NCBI GenBank assembly: GCA_046294265.1
Contig: JBKBKC010000001.1
Location: forward strand, 248,001 to 312,000
Source of the DNA: JBKBKC01 sp046294265
GTDB lineage: Bacteria > Pseudomonadota > Alphaproteobacteria > Rhodobacterales > Rhodobacteraceae
Reading direction: 5' to 3'
Length of the DNA: 64,000 bases
Shown: positions 8,513-15,464 of the stretch, in pieces
Numbering within the stretch: position 1 is the stretch's first letter
How the letters are laid out: every line of letters begins with the position of its first letter
Translations under genes and position numbers: made by a program
The notes under the pieces: generated by a model
Told to the model about the DNA's origin: nothing
Database searches by the model: none
The model's input: the letters and a program-made list of their open reading frames with translations, nothing else

Positions 8513-9112
8513 TCAGTGTTTCGTCACTTCGGGCGGCTCGTCCTCGCCCGTATCATCTTCAATCTCGTCGAATTGCCCCGGCTCTGGTTCCGACGCCTTC
8601 TTCTGCCGCAGCATCTCGGCGATCAGCTCTTCGGTCAGGATCAGCTTGGCGTCCGACAGCCAGTCGAACTGCAACCCGATGGTCACCGTTTCGGCGCCTT
8701 CCTCGATCTCGATCAGCACCTCGTCGCCCTCGGTGCCCGCCAGCGTGCCCTTGAACCGGCGCCGGCCGTCGATCAGCTCGGAGGTTTCCATCCGCACCTC
8801 CCAACCCTTCCAGACCTCGAAATCCTTGAGCCGCGTCAGGGGCCTGTCGATACCTGGGCTGGAGACCTCCAGGATATAGTTGTCCTCCACCGGGTCCTCG
8901 ACATCGAGGATCGCCGAGACGGCGGTGGAAATTTGCGCGCAATCCTCAACGTCGATGCCGCCGTCGGGGCGGTCGGCCATGATCTGCAGCGTGCGCGTCT
9001 TGCCGCCCATCAGGCGGATGCGCACAAGTTCGAACCCCAGTCCCTCGATGGCGGGGCCGACGATATCGGCCAGGCGGCGGTCGATGGCGGTCTTGGCGAT
9101 GAGGTCTGCCAC
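8513..9112 (-). CDS. rimP: Ribosome maturation factor RimP
   Basis: RimP is needed for 30S subunit maturation and is usually the first gene of the nusA-infB operon, as here. The product is 199 residues. Its N-terminal alpha/beta domain contains GFELVRIRLMGGKTRTLQIM, DVEDC and the RimP signature VSSPGIDRPLT. A C-terminal SH3-like domain (FKGTLAGTEGDEVLIEIEEG) and an acidic tail follow. The start was placed on a GTG (9112-9110) because AAAGGA sits exactly five bases upstream, and because the protein then begins VADLIAKTAIDRRL, the usual family start. The frame extends further back only to a TTG with no ribosome site. Confidence 0.94.
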   Translation of the reverse strand: MADLIAKTAIDRRLADIVGPAIEGLGFELVRIRLMGGKTRTLQIMADRPDGGIDVEDCAQISTAVSAILDVEDPVEDNYILEVSSPGIDRPLTRLKDFEVWKGWEVRMETSELIDGRRRFKGTLAGTEGDEVLIEIEEGAETVTIGLQFDWLSDAKLILTEELIAEMLRQKKASEPEPGQFDEIEDDTGEDEPPEVTKH

Positions 9113-9117
9113 GGGGA

Positions 9118-9123
9118 TCCTTT
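9118..9123 (-). promoter_or_regulatory. Ribosome binding site that decides the GTG start of rimP
   Basis: AAAGGA on the minus strand with a 5-base spacer (TCCCC) before GTG at 9112. It is the only well-placed Shine-Dalgarno in this leader and supports a GTG start. Confidence 0.75.
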
Positions 9124-9131
9124 GGAACAAC

Positions 9132-9155
9132 AAAAAACGGGCCGCAGCGGCCCGT
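9132..9155 (-). terminator. Hairpin terminator with T-run between pip and rimP
   Basis: On the minus strand, a 7-bp stem (ACGGGCC / GGCCCGT, 5-base loop) is followed by six T residues. This is a standard intrinsic terminator for the upstream minus-strand proline iminopeptidase gene. It separates that gene from the rimP operon, and also lies in the leader region just before rimP. Confidence 0.8.
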
Positions 9156-9244
9156 CGGTCAGGTCGATGGCGCCGGGGTTGGAGGCCGGTACCGCTGTTG
9201 ACGTGGATATACGGGGCAGGCGGGCGCTTTGCAAGGGCTTGCGG

Positions 9245-10213
9245 TCAGCCGCGCAGAACGTTCATCACCCGCACCAGATCCTCGCTGATCCCCGGTTCGG
9301 ACAGCGCATGCCCCGCCATCGGGATGATCGACAGGCGGGCCTGCGCCCACCCTTCGGCCAGCCGCTGCGCGGACTTCGGCGGGCAGATCATGTCATAGCG
9401 GCCCTGCACGATATGCGCGGGGATATGCTCGATGGCCGAACGGTGGCGCATGATCCAGTCGTCGCTGTCCAGAAAACCGTCATGGGTGAAATAATGGTTC
9501 TCAAGCCGCGCAAAGGCGCGGGCATAGTCCGAGGGGCCTTCGGACACGGCACCATCGAAATGGATCGAGGCCAGTGCGTTTTCCCAATTGGCCCATAGCC
9601 TTGCGTGGCGCGCTTCCTCCATCAGGCTGCCCGAGAACAGCCGCTTGCGATAGGCCGCGATCAGGTCGCCACGCTCATCCTCCGGGATCGGCGCGCAGAA
9701 CCGCGCCCAGAGGTCGGGAAAGAATGCGCCCGCGCCGCCGCCGTAAAACCATTGCAGCTCGGCCTGTGTCATCAGAAACACGCCGCGCAGCACCAGATGT
9801 GTCACGCGGTCCGGGTGGCTGATGGCGTAGACCAACGCCAGCGTGGCGCCCCAGCTGCCGCCAAAGACGATGAACGCGCTGATCCCGAGGGCCTTGCGGA
9901 TCGCCTCGATGTCCTTGACCAGATGCCAGGTGGTGTTGGCCTCCACGCTGGCATGGGGGCGCGAGCGCCCGCAACCGCGCTGGTCGAACAGCACGATCCG
10001 GTAATGCGCGGGGTCGAAATAGCGCCGCATCGAGGGGCTGCAGCCGCCACCGGGGCCACCATGCAGCACCAGCACGGGCACACCTTGGGGGTGGCCGCAT
10101 TGCTCGACATAGATGCGGTGCCCGTCGCCCATGTCCATCACGCGCTGGTCGAACGGGTCAACCGGCGGGAACAGGAACTCGGATGCGCGCTTTTGGCCTG
10201 ATCTGTGATCCAT
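9245..10213 (-). CDS. pip: Proline iminopeptidase (alpha/beta hydrolase)
   Basis: A 322-residue cytoplasmic serine peptidase that releases N-terminal proline from peptides. The oxyanion region HGGPGGGCSP, the strand FDQRGCGRSRPHA and the nucleophile elbow GGSWG are textbook for family S33 prolyl aminopeptidases. The late His lies in MAGHALSEPG. The start at 10213 (MDHRSGQ) has AGGG just upstream and gives normal length; the frame is open further upstream but has no supported start. It is divergent from ubiG, separated by about 70 bases, and followed by an intrinsic terminator. Confidence 0.93.
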   Translation of the reverse strand: MDHRSGQKRASEFLFPPVDPFDQRVMDMGDGHRIYVEQCGHPQGVPVLVLHGGPGGGCSPSMRRYFDPAHYRIVLFDQRGCGRSRPHASVEANTTWHLVKDIEAIRKALGISAFIVFGGSWGATLALVYAISHPDRVTHLVLRGVFLMTQAELQWFYGGGAGAFFPDLWARFCAPIPEDERGDLIAAYRKRLFSGSLMEEARHARLWANWENALASIHFDGAVSEGPSDYARAFARLENHYFTHDGFLDSDDWIMRHRSAIEHIPAHIVQGRYDMICPPKSAQRLAEGWAQARLSIIPMAGHALSEPGISEDLVRVMNVLRG

Positions 10214-10238
10214 CGTTGCCCTATATAACGCAAGGCAA

Positions 10239-10269
10239 TGCCCCTGCCACCGGGCAAAGCGCAGGGGCA
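10239..10269. promoter_or_regulatory. 9-bp inverted repeat in the pip/ubiG divergent region
   Basis: TGCCCCTGC and GCAGGGGCA form a perfect 9-bp inverted repeat with a 13-base loop, ending 17 bases before the ubiG start. There is no T-run, so it is not a terminator. It could be an operator or an mRNA leader hairpin that includes the region near the ubiG ribosome site. Confidence 0.4.
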
Positions 10270-10286
10270 AACCGAAGGAGCGCGCC

Positions 10287-11030
10287 ATGACGACGATCGA
10301 CCCCGCCGAGGTTGCCAAGTTCGAGGTGATGGCCGCCGAGTGGTGGGACCCCGAGGGCAAGTTCAAGCCGCTGCACATGCTGAACCCCTGCCGGCTGGAC
10401 TATATCACCAGCCAGATCGCGGCCGAGTTCGACCGCGATCTGTCGCAGCCCAACCCGTTCAATGGATTGAGGATTTTGGATATCGGCTGCGGCGGGGGCC
10501 TGCTGAGCGAGCCCATGGCCCGACTGGGGGCCAAAGTGGTGGGCGCTGATGCGGCGGCGCGCAACATCCCCGTGGCGCGGCTGCATGCGGAACAGTCGGG
10601 CCTGGCCATCGACTATCGCCACACCACCGCCGAGGACATGGCGGCGGCGGGCGAGCGGTTCGATGTGGTCCTGAACATGGAGGTGGTTGAGCATGTGGCA
10701 GCCCCCCTTGCCTATCTGACGGCCTGTCAGGAATTGCTGCACGATCAGGGACTTATGATCTGTTCCACGCTGAACCGGAACGCGAAATCCTATCTGGTGG
10801 CGATCATCGGGGCCGAGCGGGTGATGCGCTGGCTGCCCCGCGGCACGCATGACTGGCGGAAATTCATCACGCCGGATGAGCTTTATGACCTGATCCGCCG
10901 CGCGGGCCTGGATCCGGTGGACCGCAAGGGGATGGTGTTCGATCCGCTGGGATGGTCCTGGAGCCTGTCGGCGCGCGATCTTTCGGTGAACTATGTCACC
11001 GCCAGCGTGAAGCGGGGCGCTCGGGGTTAA
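10287..11030 (+). CDS. ubiG: Ubiquinone biosynthesis O-methyltransferase UbiG
   Basis: UbiG carries out both O-methylations of the ubiquinone ring using SAM. The 247-residue protein starts MTTIDPAEVAKFEVMAAEWWDPEGKFKPLH, typical of UbiG. It has the SAM-binding motif ILDIGCGGGLLSEPMARLG (about residues 66-84) and the post-motifs VVLNMEVVEHV and GLMICSTLNRN. The segment WLPRGTHDWRKFITPDEL is also a UbiG landmark. A GAAGGAG ribosome site lies 6-7 bases upstream. It is divergent from pip. Confidence 0.97.
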   Translation: MTTIDPAEVAKFEVMAAEWWDPEGKFKPLHMLNPCRLDYITSQIAAEFDRDLSQPNPFNGLRILDIGCGGGLLSEPMARLGAKVVGADAAARNIPVARLHAEQSGLAIDYRHTTAEDMAAAGERFDVVLNMEVVEHVAAPLAYLTACQELLHDQGLMICSTLNRNAKSYLVAIIGAERVMRWLPRGTHDWRKFITPDELYDLIRRAGLDPVDRKGMVFDPLGWSWSLSARDLSVNYVTASVKRGARG

Positions 11031-11052
11031 CCCGCTGATCCGGCGCGCTGTT

Positions 11053-11096
11053 TTGCGTCTGGCTTGCGTCGGGTTTGCGTCGGGTCCGCGTATGGC
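11053..11096. repeat. Four tandem copies of an 11-bp unit
   Basis: TTGCGTCTGGC, TTGCGTCGGGT, TTGCGTCGGGT and CCGCGTATGGC follow one another directly, two of them identical. They lie between the convergent ubiG and FG-GAP genes. An 11-bp period places each copy on the same helical face. No function can be assigned. Confidence 0.6.
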
Positions 11097-11186
11097 ATCC
11101 GTCCCGACACGGCGCGCGGTGCAGGGCGTTAACCCGCAACGGCGAATCACCCCGCGATGACGCCCGTGAGGGCGGAAGAGCGGCGC

Positions 11187-12737
11187 TCAGCGCGTTGGCT
11201 GCCAGGGCTGCGGGGCGGCATCGGGGGCCACAGTAAAGAACCCGCCCGCCGCCGCCGCCTGCCAGTCGCCCGCAGCCCCGCCCGGCCAGATCACCCGCAC
11301 CTCGGCCCGCTCGGCCGACCCCAGGCCAAAGTGCCACCAGCCCAGATGGCCCGACACATGGCCCGCGCCCGAAAACGCCTCGCGCCGCTGGGTACCCGCC
11401 TCGGTGCGGACCTCGATCCAGGCGCCGATCCCGTCGCGGTTCCCCTCCGGCATGGCAAGCCGCAGCTGCAGCCAGTTCCCCGCCTTGCCCGTGTTGCGCC
11501 AGACCTCGGGCGCGTCCCACCGGTTCACGGCCAGGATGTCCACCCGCCCGTCCAGGTTGAAATCGGCCAGCACCCCGCCGCGTGCGGTTTTCATCGAAGC
11601 CACGCCCGCCGTCATCGCCATCTCGGTGAAGGTCCCGTCCGGCCCCTGCATCAGCAGGTTGTTCGGGTCGGCATTGGCGAAATCGGGCATGGTGGAGACA
11701 TTGCCCTTGGCCACCCACAAATCCGCGCGCCCGTCATTGTCCACATCCTCGAACTGTGCGTGCCAGGCGGTGGAGGGGCGGATGTCGTCGCCCGCATGGG
11801 GGCGGTGCGCCGTCACGCCCGCGCGGGCCGCGATGTCGGCATAGGCGGGCTGGCCGGTGGCGGGGTCGGCCAGCGTCTGGAACTTGTTGTCGGCCATGGA
11901 GGTGAGGAAATATTCGGGAAACCCGTCGCCGGTCACATCATGGCTCGCGATGCCCATGCCCCAGAGGCGGACATAGGACCAACCATCCTCGGCGGTGTAG
12001 AGGCGGGGGGCGGCGCGGGCCGGGATGTGCCACATCTGTTCCTGCCCGCCCTTGTAGTATTCGCGGTCGTTGGACAGGCGCAGGTCGGCGGTGCCGTCAC
12101 GGTTCCAGTCGGTGAACATCATCGACAGGGGGCAATGGCTGGGCAGCAGCGGCAGCGGCGGGGCAAAGGCGCGGCCCTGCGGTCTGTGCAATTCGTTGGG
12201 GGTGCAGGAGCCCCAGGGGAACGCCTCTTCGCGCCGGTCGATGTAGTTGCCGATGGCCAGGGTGGGCCAGGTTTCCCCGGCCTCCCAGATCGCGGCGAAG
12301 GCGGTGGACCAGCCGTCGCCGCCGTCGAACCCCCATGCCGCATTGGCGCGCTCGAATCGGCAGTCGCCGAGGCCGCGCAGCAGGACATTCTCGCCCACGC
12401 GCAGCACGATCAGGTCGGTGATCGCGTCGCCGTCGATGTCGAGCGGATAGGCCCCGGTGACGGCGTCAAGGTCCGTGGCAGGGGCGGGAAGGCGGCGGAA
12501 GGCGAGGGGCCCCGCGCGGGGGCTTTCATTGACATAGAGCCGCGCGGGGTCTTCGCCGCCGGCGACATAGAGGTCGGGGAAGCCGTCACCGGAGCAGTCG
12601 AAGGCCGCCGCCCCGCCGCCGACCATATACTGCCAGTCGCCCGCGAAGGTGCCGTCAAGCCCCGCCTGATCGGCCACGAAGGTCTGGGCGGCGGCGGGGG
12701 CGGCGAGGAGGGCGGCAATCAGCGTGAGGCGAATCAT
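11187..12737 (-). CDS. Secreted FG-GAP/VCBS repeat protein with ASPIC/UnbV domain
   Basis: A 516-residue exported protein. Residues 1-18 (MIRLTLIAALLAAPAAAQ) are a Sec signal peptide. Several FG-GAP/VCBS-type repeats follow, each with a calcium-binding-like DxxxDGxxDLxV pattern (DCSGDGFPDLYVAG, DIDGDAITDLIVL, DWNRDGTADLRLS, DVDNDGRADLWVA, DFNLDGRVDILAV). The C-terminal ~90 residues match the ASPIC/UnbV domain (NRDGIGAWIEV, HFGLGSAERAEVRVIWPGG). The repeats suggest a beta-propeller. Its start overlaps the end of the haloperoxidase-type gene (ATGA), so the two are probably translated together. The UnbV/CRTAC1 family has no settled biochemical role; a partner or scaffold for the preceding enzyme is an inference. 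Confidence 0.87.
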   Translation of the reverse strand: MIRLTLIAALLAAPAAAQTFVADQAGLDGTFAGDWQYMVGGGAAAFDCSGDGFPDLYVAGGEDPARLYVNESPRAGPLAFRRLPAPATDLDAVTGAYPLDIDGDAITDLIVLRVGENVLLRGLGDCRFERANAAWGFDGGDGWSTAFAAIWEAGETWPTLAIGNYIDRREEAFPWGSCTPNELHRPQGRAFAPPLPLLPSHCPLSMMFTDWNRDGTADLRLSNDREYYKGGQEQMWHIPARAAPRLYTAEDGWSYVRLWGMGIASHDVTGDGFPEYFLTSMADNKFQTLADPATGQPAYADIAARAGVTAHRPHAGDDIRPSTAWHAQFEDVDNDGRADLWVAKGNVSTMPDFANADPNNLLMQGPDGTFTEMAMTAGVASMKTARGGVLADFNLDGRVDILAVNRWDAPEVWRNTGKAGNWLQLRLAMPEGNRDGIGAWIEVRTEAGTQRREAFSGAGHVSGHLGWWHFGLGSAERAEVRVIWPGGAAGDWQAAAAGGFFTVAPDAAPQPWQPTR

Positions 12738-14020
12738 CGGCGGGTCCTGATCGTTGTGAAATGCGCGCCCACGCAGCGGCCCTGCGCCAGGCCGTGTTCG
12801 ATGGCCGACCGATAGTGGATGCCGCCGTAAAGGCGCGAGATGCCGCCCTCGGCCGCGGCGTGGTCGAAGCTGTCGAAGTGGCGCGCGGGCAGGCCCTCAT
12901 CGGCGTGGGTATCGTCGGTAAAGGGGAAGGGCGCGCCGAACAGATGCGTGAGGATCGCGCCCGCCGCCCCCGATTGCACCGAGTGGCCCGAGGGATATTC
13001 GGGAAAGGGTGGCGTGATGAGGATGGTGTCGAAGGCGGGGTCGATCACGCGGCGGATATAGGTGACGGGGCGTACCAGGTCATAGACGTATTTTTCGTGC
13101 CAGCAGGCGATGAAGGCATCGGCAAGGGTGACGCCCAAGAGCGCCAGCACCTCGGCCCGGCGTGCGGCATCGGCGCCGTCGCGGGCCGTCACCTGCATGG
13201 CAATGCTGATCCAGTGGCCGGGCGGGGTGGGCGAGAGCATGGCATCATCGGCCCAGAAGAGGGCAATGGCCTCTTGTTCCGCGGTGAGGGTTTTCCAGGT
13301 GTCATGCACCTCTTTCGCCTCGGCCCAGAAGGCCGAGCCGGGATCCTCGGAATAGGGCGGATGCGGCGGGACCAGGCAGGCGGCACCATCAGCCATGCGG
13401 AAGGGGCGGTTGGTGCCCCAGCCGGGCAGAAGCGGTGTCTGTTGCAGCGGGATGGCGTTGGTGGGCACCCATTGCGCGGGGCTGGTGACGGGCCGCCAGG
13501 TTTCGGGAAAGCCCATGTTGGGCACGGTCGCGCCGCCGTCCGTCTCGGCCCAGGCCAGGATATGCGCGGCGATGGCGCGGCCATGGGCGGCAGAGCGCGC
13601 GGCCACCTCGGGCGGCAGGCCATCGGCGGCGCGGGCGGTCAGGGTGCGATCCATCGCGGCCATGGCGCGCTGGCCAGTGGGGCCGGTGTTGGCGAACATC
13701 TGCGCGATGACGGCCGACAGGGCCGCGTTCAGGATGGTGCCTTCGTCATACGGGCCGGGGTCGCGGGGGGGGAGGGGGGGGAGGCCGTTGAGCTGACCTG
13801 CGAGCGAGATCAGGCCGGGATCGCCGGAGGCCAGCGCCTCCCAGGCCGCGACCCCGGTATAGGCAAAGGCGCGGCTGGCCACCGGGGGGGTGTAGGTGGC
13901 GGTGTGGCGCACCAGTTCGAGGGTCAGGCGATACCATCCTTCGATGGCCTGTTCGGGGTCCAGCGTGGCGTGGGCGGGGCTGGCGAGGGTCAGGATCAGG
14001 AGAAGCGCCGCGCGGATCAT
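12734..14020 (-). CDS. Secreted vanadium-dependent haloperoxidase / PAP2-type enzyme
   Basis: A 428-residue protein with a Sec signal peptide (MIRAALLLILTLASPAHA). The C-terminal domain carries the complete vanadate/phosphate-binding signature shared by vanadium haloperoxidases and PAP2 phosphatases: KYVYDLVRP (K-x6-RP) near residue 312, PSGH near 345 and SRLYGGIH near 397. Length and the wholly helical, non-membrane architecture favour the soluble haloperoxidase-like branch over membrane lipid phosphatases. It could oxidise halides with peroxide or hydrolyse phosphate esters; the sequence alone does not decide. Its start overlaps the aldo/keto reductase stop and its stop overlaps the FG-GAP start, both by ATGA. 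Confidence 0.88.
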   Translation of the reverse strand: MIRAALLLILTLASPAHATLDPEQAIEGWYRLTLELVRHTATYTPPVASRAFAYTGVAAWEALASGDPGLISLAGQLNGLPPLPPRDPGPYDEGTILNAALSAVIAQMFANTGPTGQRAMAAMDRTLTARAADGLPPEVAARSAAHGRAIAAHILAWAETDGGATVPNMGFPETWRPVTSPAQWVPTNAIPLQQTPLLPGWGTNRPFRMADGAACLVPPHPPYSEDPGSAFWAEAKEVHDTWKTLTAEQEAIALFWADDAMLSPTPPGHWISIAMQVTARDGADAARRAEVLALLGVTLADAFIACWHEKYVYDLVRPVTYIRRVIDPAFDTILITPPFPEYPSGHSVQSGAAGAILTHLFGAPFPFTDDTHADEGLPARHFDSFDHAAAEGGISRLYGGIHYRSAIEHGLAQGRCVGAHFTTIRTRR

Positions 14021-15048
14021 TCGGATTCCGACGAGCGTGCCCAGAGGTTGATGTCTTCTTCCGCAGCGATGCGGTCGATCTCGGCCAGTTCCTCTGCCGT
14101 GAAGTCGAGGTTGCGGATGGCCCCCGCGCAGTCGGTTACCTGTTCGGGGCGCGAGGCGCCGATCAGGGCAGTGGTGATGCCTTCGCCCCGCAGAACCCAG
14201 GCGATGGCCATTTGCGCGAGGCTCTGGCCGCGCGCCTCGGCCACCGCGTTCAGTGCGCGCACCGAGTCCAGCGCGCGGGGCGTGATCGTGGCGGGGTTCA
14301 GCGATTTGCCCTGGGCCGCACGGCTGCCCTCGGGGATGCCGTTCAGGTACTTGCCGGTCAGGATGCCCTGCGCCAGCGGGGTGAAGGCGATGGAGCCCAG
14401 CTCCAGCTCGCGCAGCGTGTCCTTGAGCCCGTCCCGCTCTACCCAACGATTCAGAAGGTTATAGCTGGGCTGGTGGATCAGGCAGGGGGTGCCGAGGTCG
14501 CGCAGGATCGCTACGGCCTCTCGCGTGCGGGCGGAATTGTAGCTGCTGATCCCGGCATAAAGCGCGCGCCCCGACCGCACGATCTGGTCCAGCGCGCCCA
14601 TGGTCTCCTCCAGGGGCGTGTCGGGATCGAAGCGGTGCGAATAGAAGATATCGACGTATTCAAGGCCCATCCGGCGCAGCGAGGCATCGCAGGAGGCGAT
14701 CAGATACTTCCGGCTGCCCCATTCGCCATAGAGGCCGGGGTGCATCCGGTATCCGGCCTTGGAGGAGATGATGAGCTCATCCCGGTAGCCCCGGAAATCG
14801 GTCGCCATGATCTCGCCGAACGCCTCTTCGGCGCTGCCGGGCGGCGGGCCGTAGTTGTTGGCAAGGTCGAAATGCGTGATGCCGTGGTCAAACGCGGTGC
14901 GGCAGATCGCGCGCTTGGTCGCATGGGGCGTGTCGTGGCCGAAGTTGTGCCAGAGCCCGAGGCTGATCGCGGGCAGCATGAGGCCCGAAGCGCCACAGCG
15001 GCGATAGACCATCCGCTCATAGCGGTCGGCGGCGGGCATGTAGGTCAT
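14017..15048 (-). CDS. Aldo/keto reductase, YghZ (L-glyceraldehyde 3-phosphate reductase) type
   Basis: A 343-residue NADPH-dependent oxidoreductase. Landmarks are GLMLPAISLGLWHNFG, GITHFDLANNYGPPPGSAEEAFG (Asp and Tyr of the catalytic tetrad), the Lys in IISSKAGY, YVDIFYSHRFDPDTP (His), and the C-terminal cofactor segment LIGASRPEQV. These match the YghZ group, which includes enzymes detoxifying L-glyceraldehyde 3-phosphate and methylglyoxal. Two ATG codons are in frame (15054 and 15048). GGGAG abuts the first and is six bases from the second, so 15048 was chosen. It heads a three-gene operon and overlaps the next gene by ATGA. The true substrate is unknown. Confidence 0.9.
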   Translation of the reverse strand: MTYMPAADRYERMVYRRCGASGLMLPAISLGLWHNFGHDTPHATKRAICRTAFDHGITHFDLANNYGPPPGSAEEAFGEIMATDFRGYRDELIISSKAGYRMHPGLYGEWGSRKYLIASCDASLRRMGLEYVDIFYSHRFDPDTPLEETMGALDQIVRSGRALYAGISSYNSARTREAVAILRDLGTPCLIHQPSYNLLNRWVERDGLKDTLRELELGSIAFTPLAQGILTGKYLNGIPEGSRAAQGKSLNPATITPRALDSVRALNAVAEARGQSLAQMAIAWVLRGEGITTALIGASRPEQVTDCAGAIRNLDFTAEELAEIDRIAAEEDINLWARSSESE

Positions 15049-15464
15049 GGTCATCTCCCAGGCGGTTTCGAGGAACCGCGCTCTGTTGTGCCGCAGGCCG
15101 CGAGGATCACGCAAGGCCGATGATGGGCGATACGGTTGCCCGGATGGCGCCCCCCTCCCCCTTGTGGGGAGGGGGGGGACTGCGGGTGGACGCGCGAGGC
15201 CCCCCCCTCCCCATCCCTCCCCCACGAGGGGGGAGGGTGGTTCCCGCTCTGCCGGATGCGCCGGGCGGCAGGCCGCGAGGATGACGCAAGGCCGATGATG
15301 GGCGATGTGGTTGGGCGGATGGTGCCTCCCCTCCCCCTCGTGGGGAGGGGATGGGGGTGGGGGACTGCGGTTGGTCGCTCGCCCCCCCCTCCCCATCCCT
15401 CCCCCACAAGGGGGGAGCGAGGCGCATGACGCCGGAGGTCGGTGCAGGGGTGGCGGTGCGCGCG
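15049..15464. repeat. Two tandem copies of a ~175-bp intergenic repeat rich in C/G-tract hairpins
   Basis: This 416-base stretch has no convincing gene. Copy A starts at about 15093 and copy B at about 15268, both with GCAGGCCGCGAGGAT. Each continues with CACGCAAGGCCGATGATGGG (with small differences), then a CTCCCC...GGGGAG palindrome, a GGACTGCGG spacer and a second long palindrome (CCCCCCTCCCCATCCC and GGGGGGAG). Copy B ends near 15420. The palindromes could form very stable hairpins downstream of rnr and upstream of the aldo/keto reductase operon. Open frames here are made of low-complexity Pro/Gly/Arg and were rejected. Confidence 0.8.

Noticed and set aside
9132..9155. An attenuator controlling rimP-nusA
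   Set aside because: A single terminator with no alternative antiterminator pairing that I could see; it is explained as the end of the pip transcript.
6986..9598. An 870-codon plus-strand open frame across nusA and rimP
   Set aside because: Antisense to conserved genes and without domains; an artefact of GC-rich codon use.
15049..15464. Short open frames in the tandem-repeat region
   Set aside because: They encode only low-complexity Pro/Gly/Arg strings dictated by the repeat and lack starts with ribosome sites.
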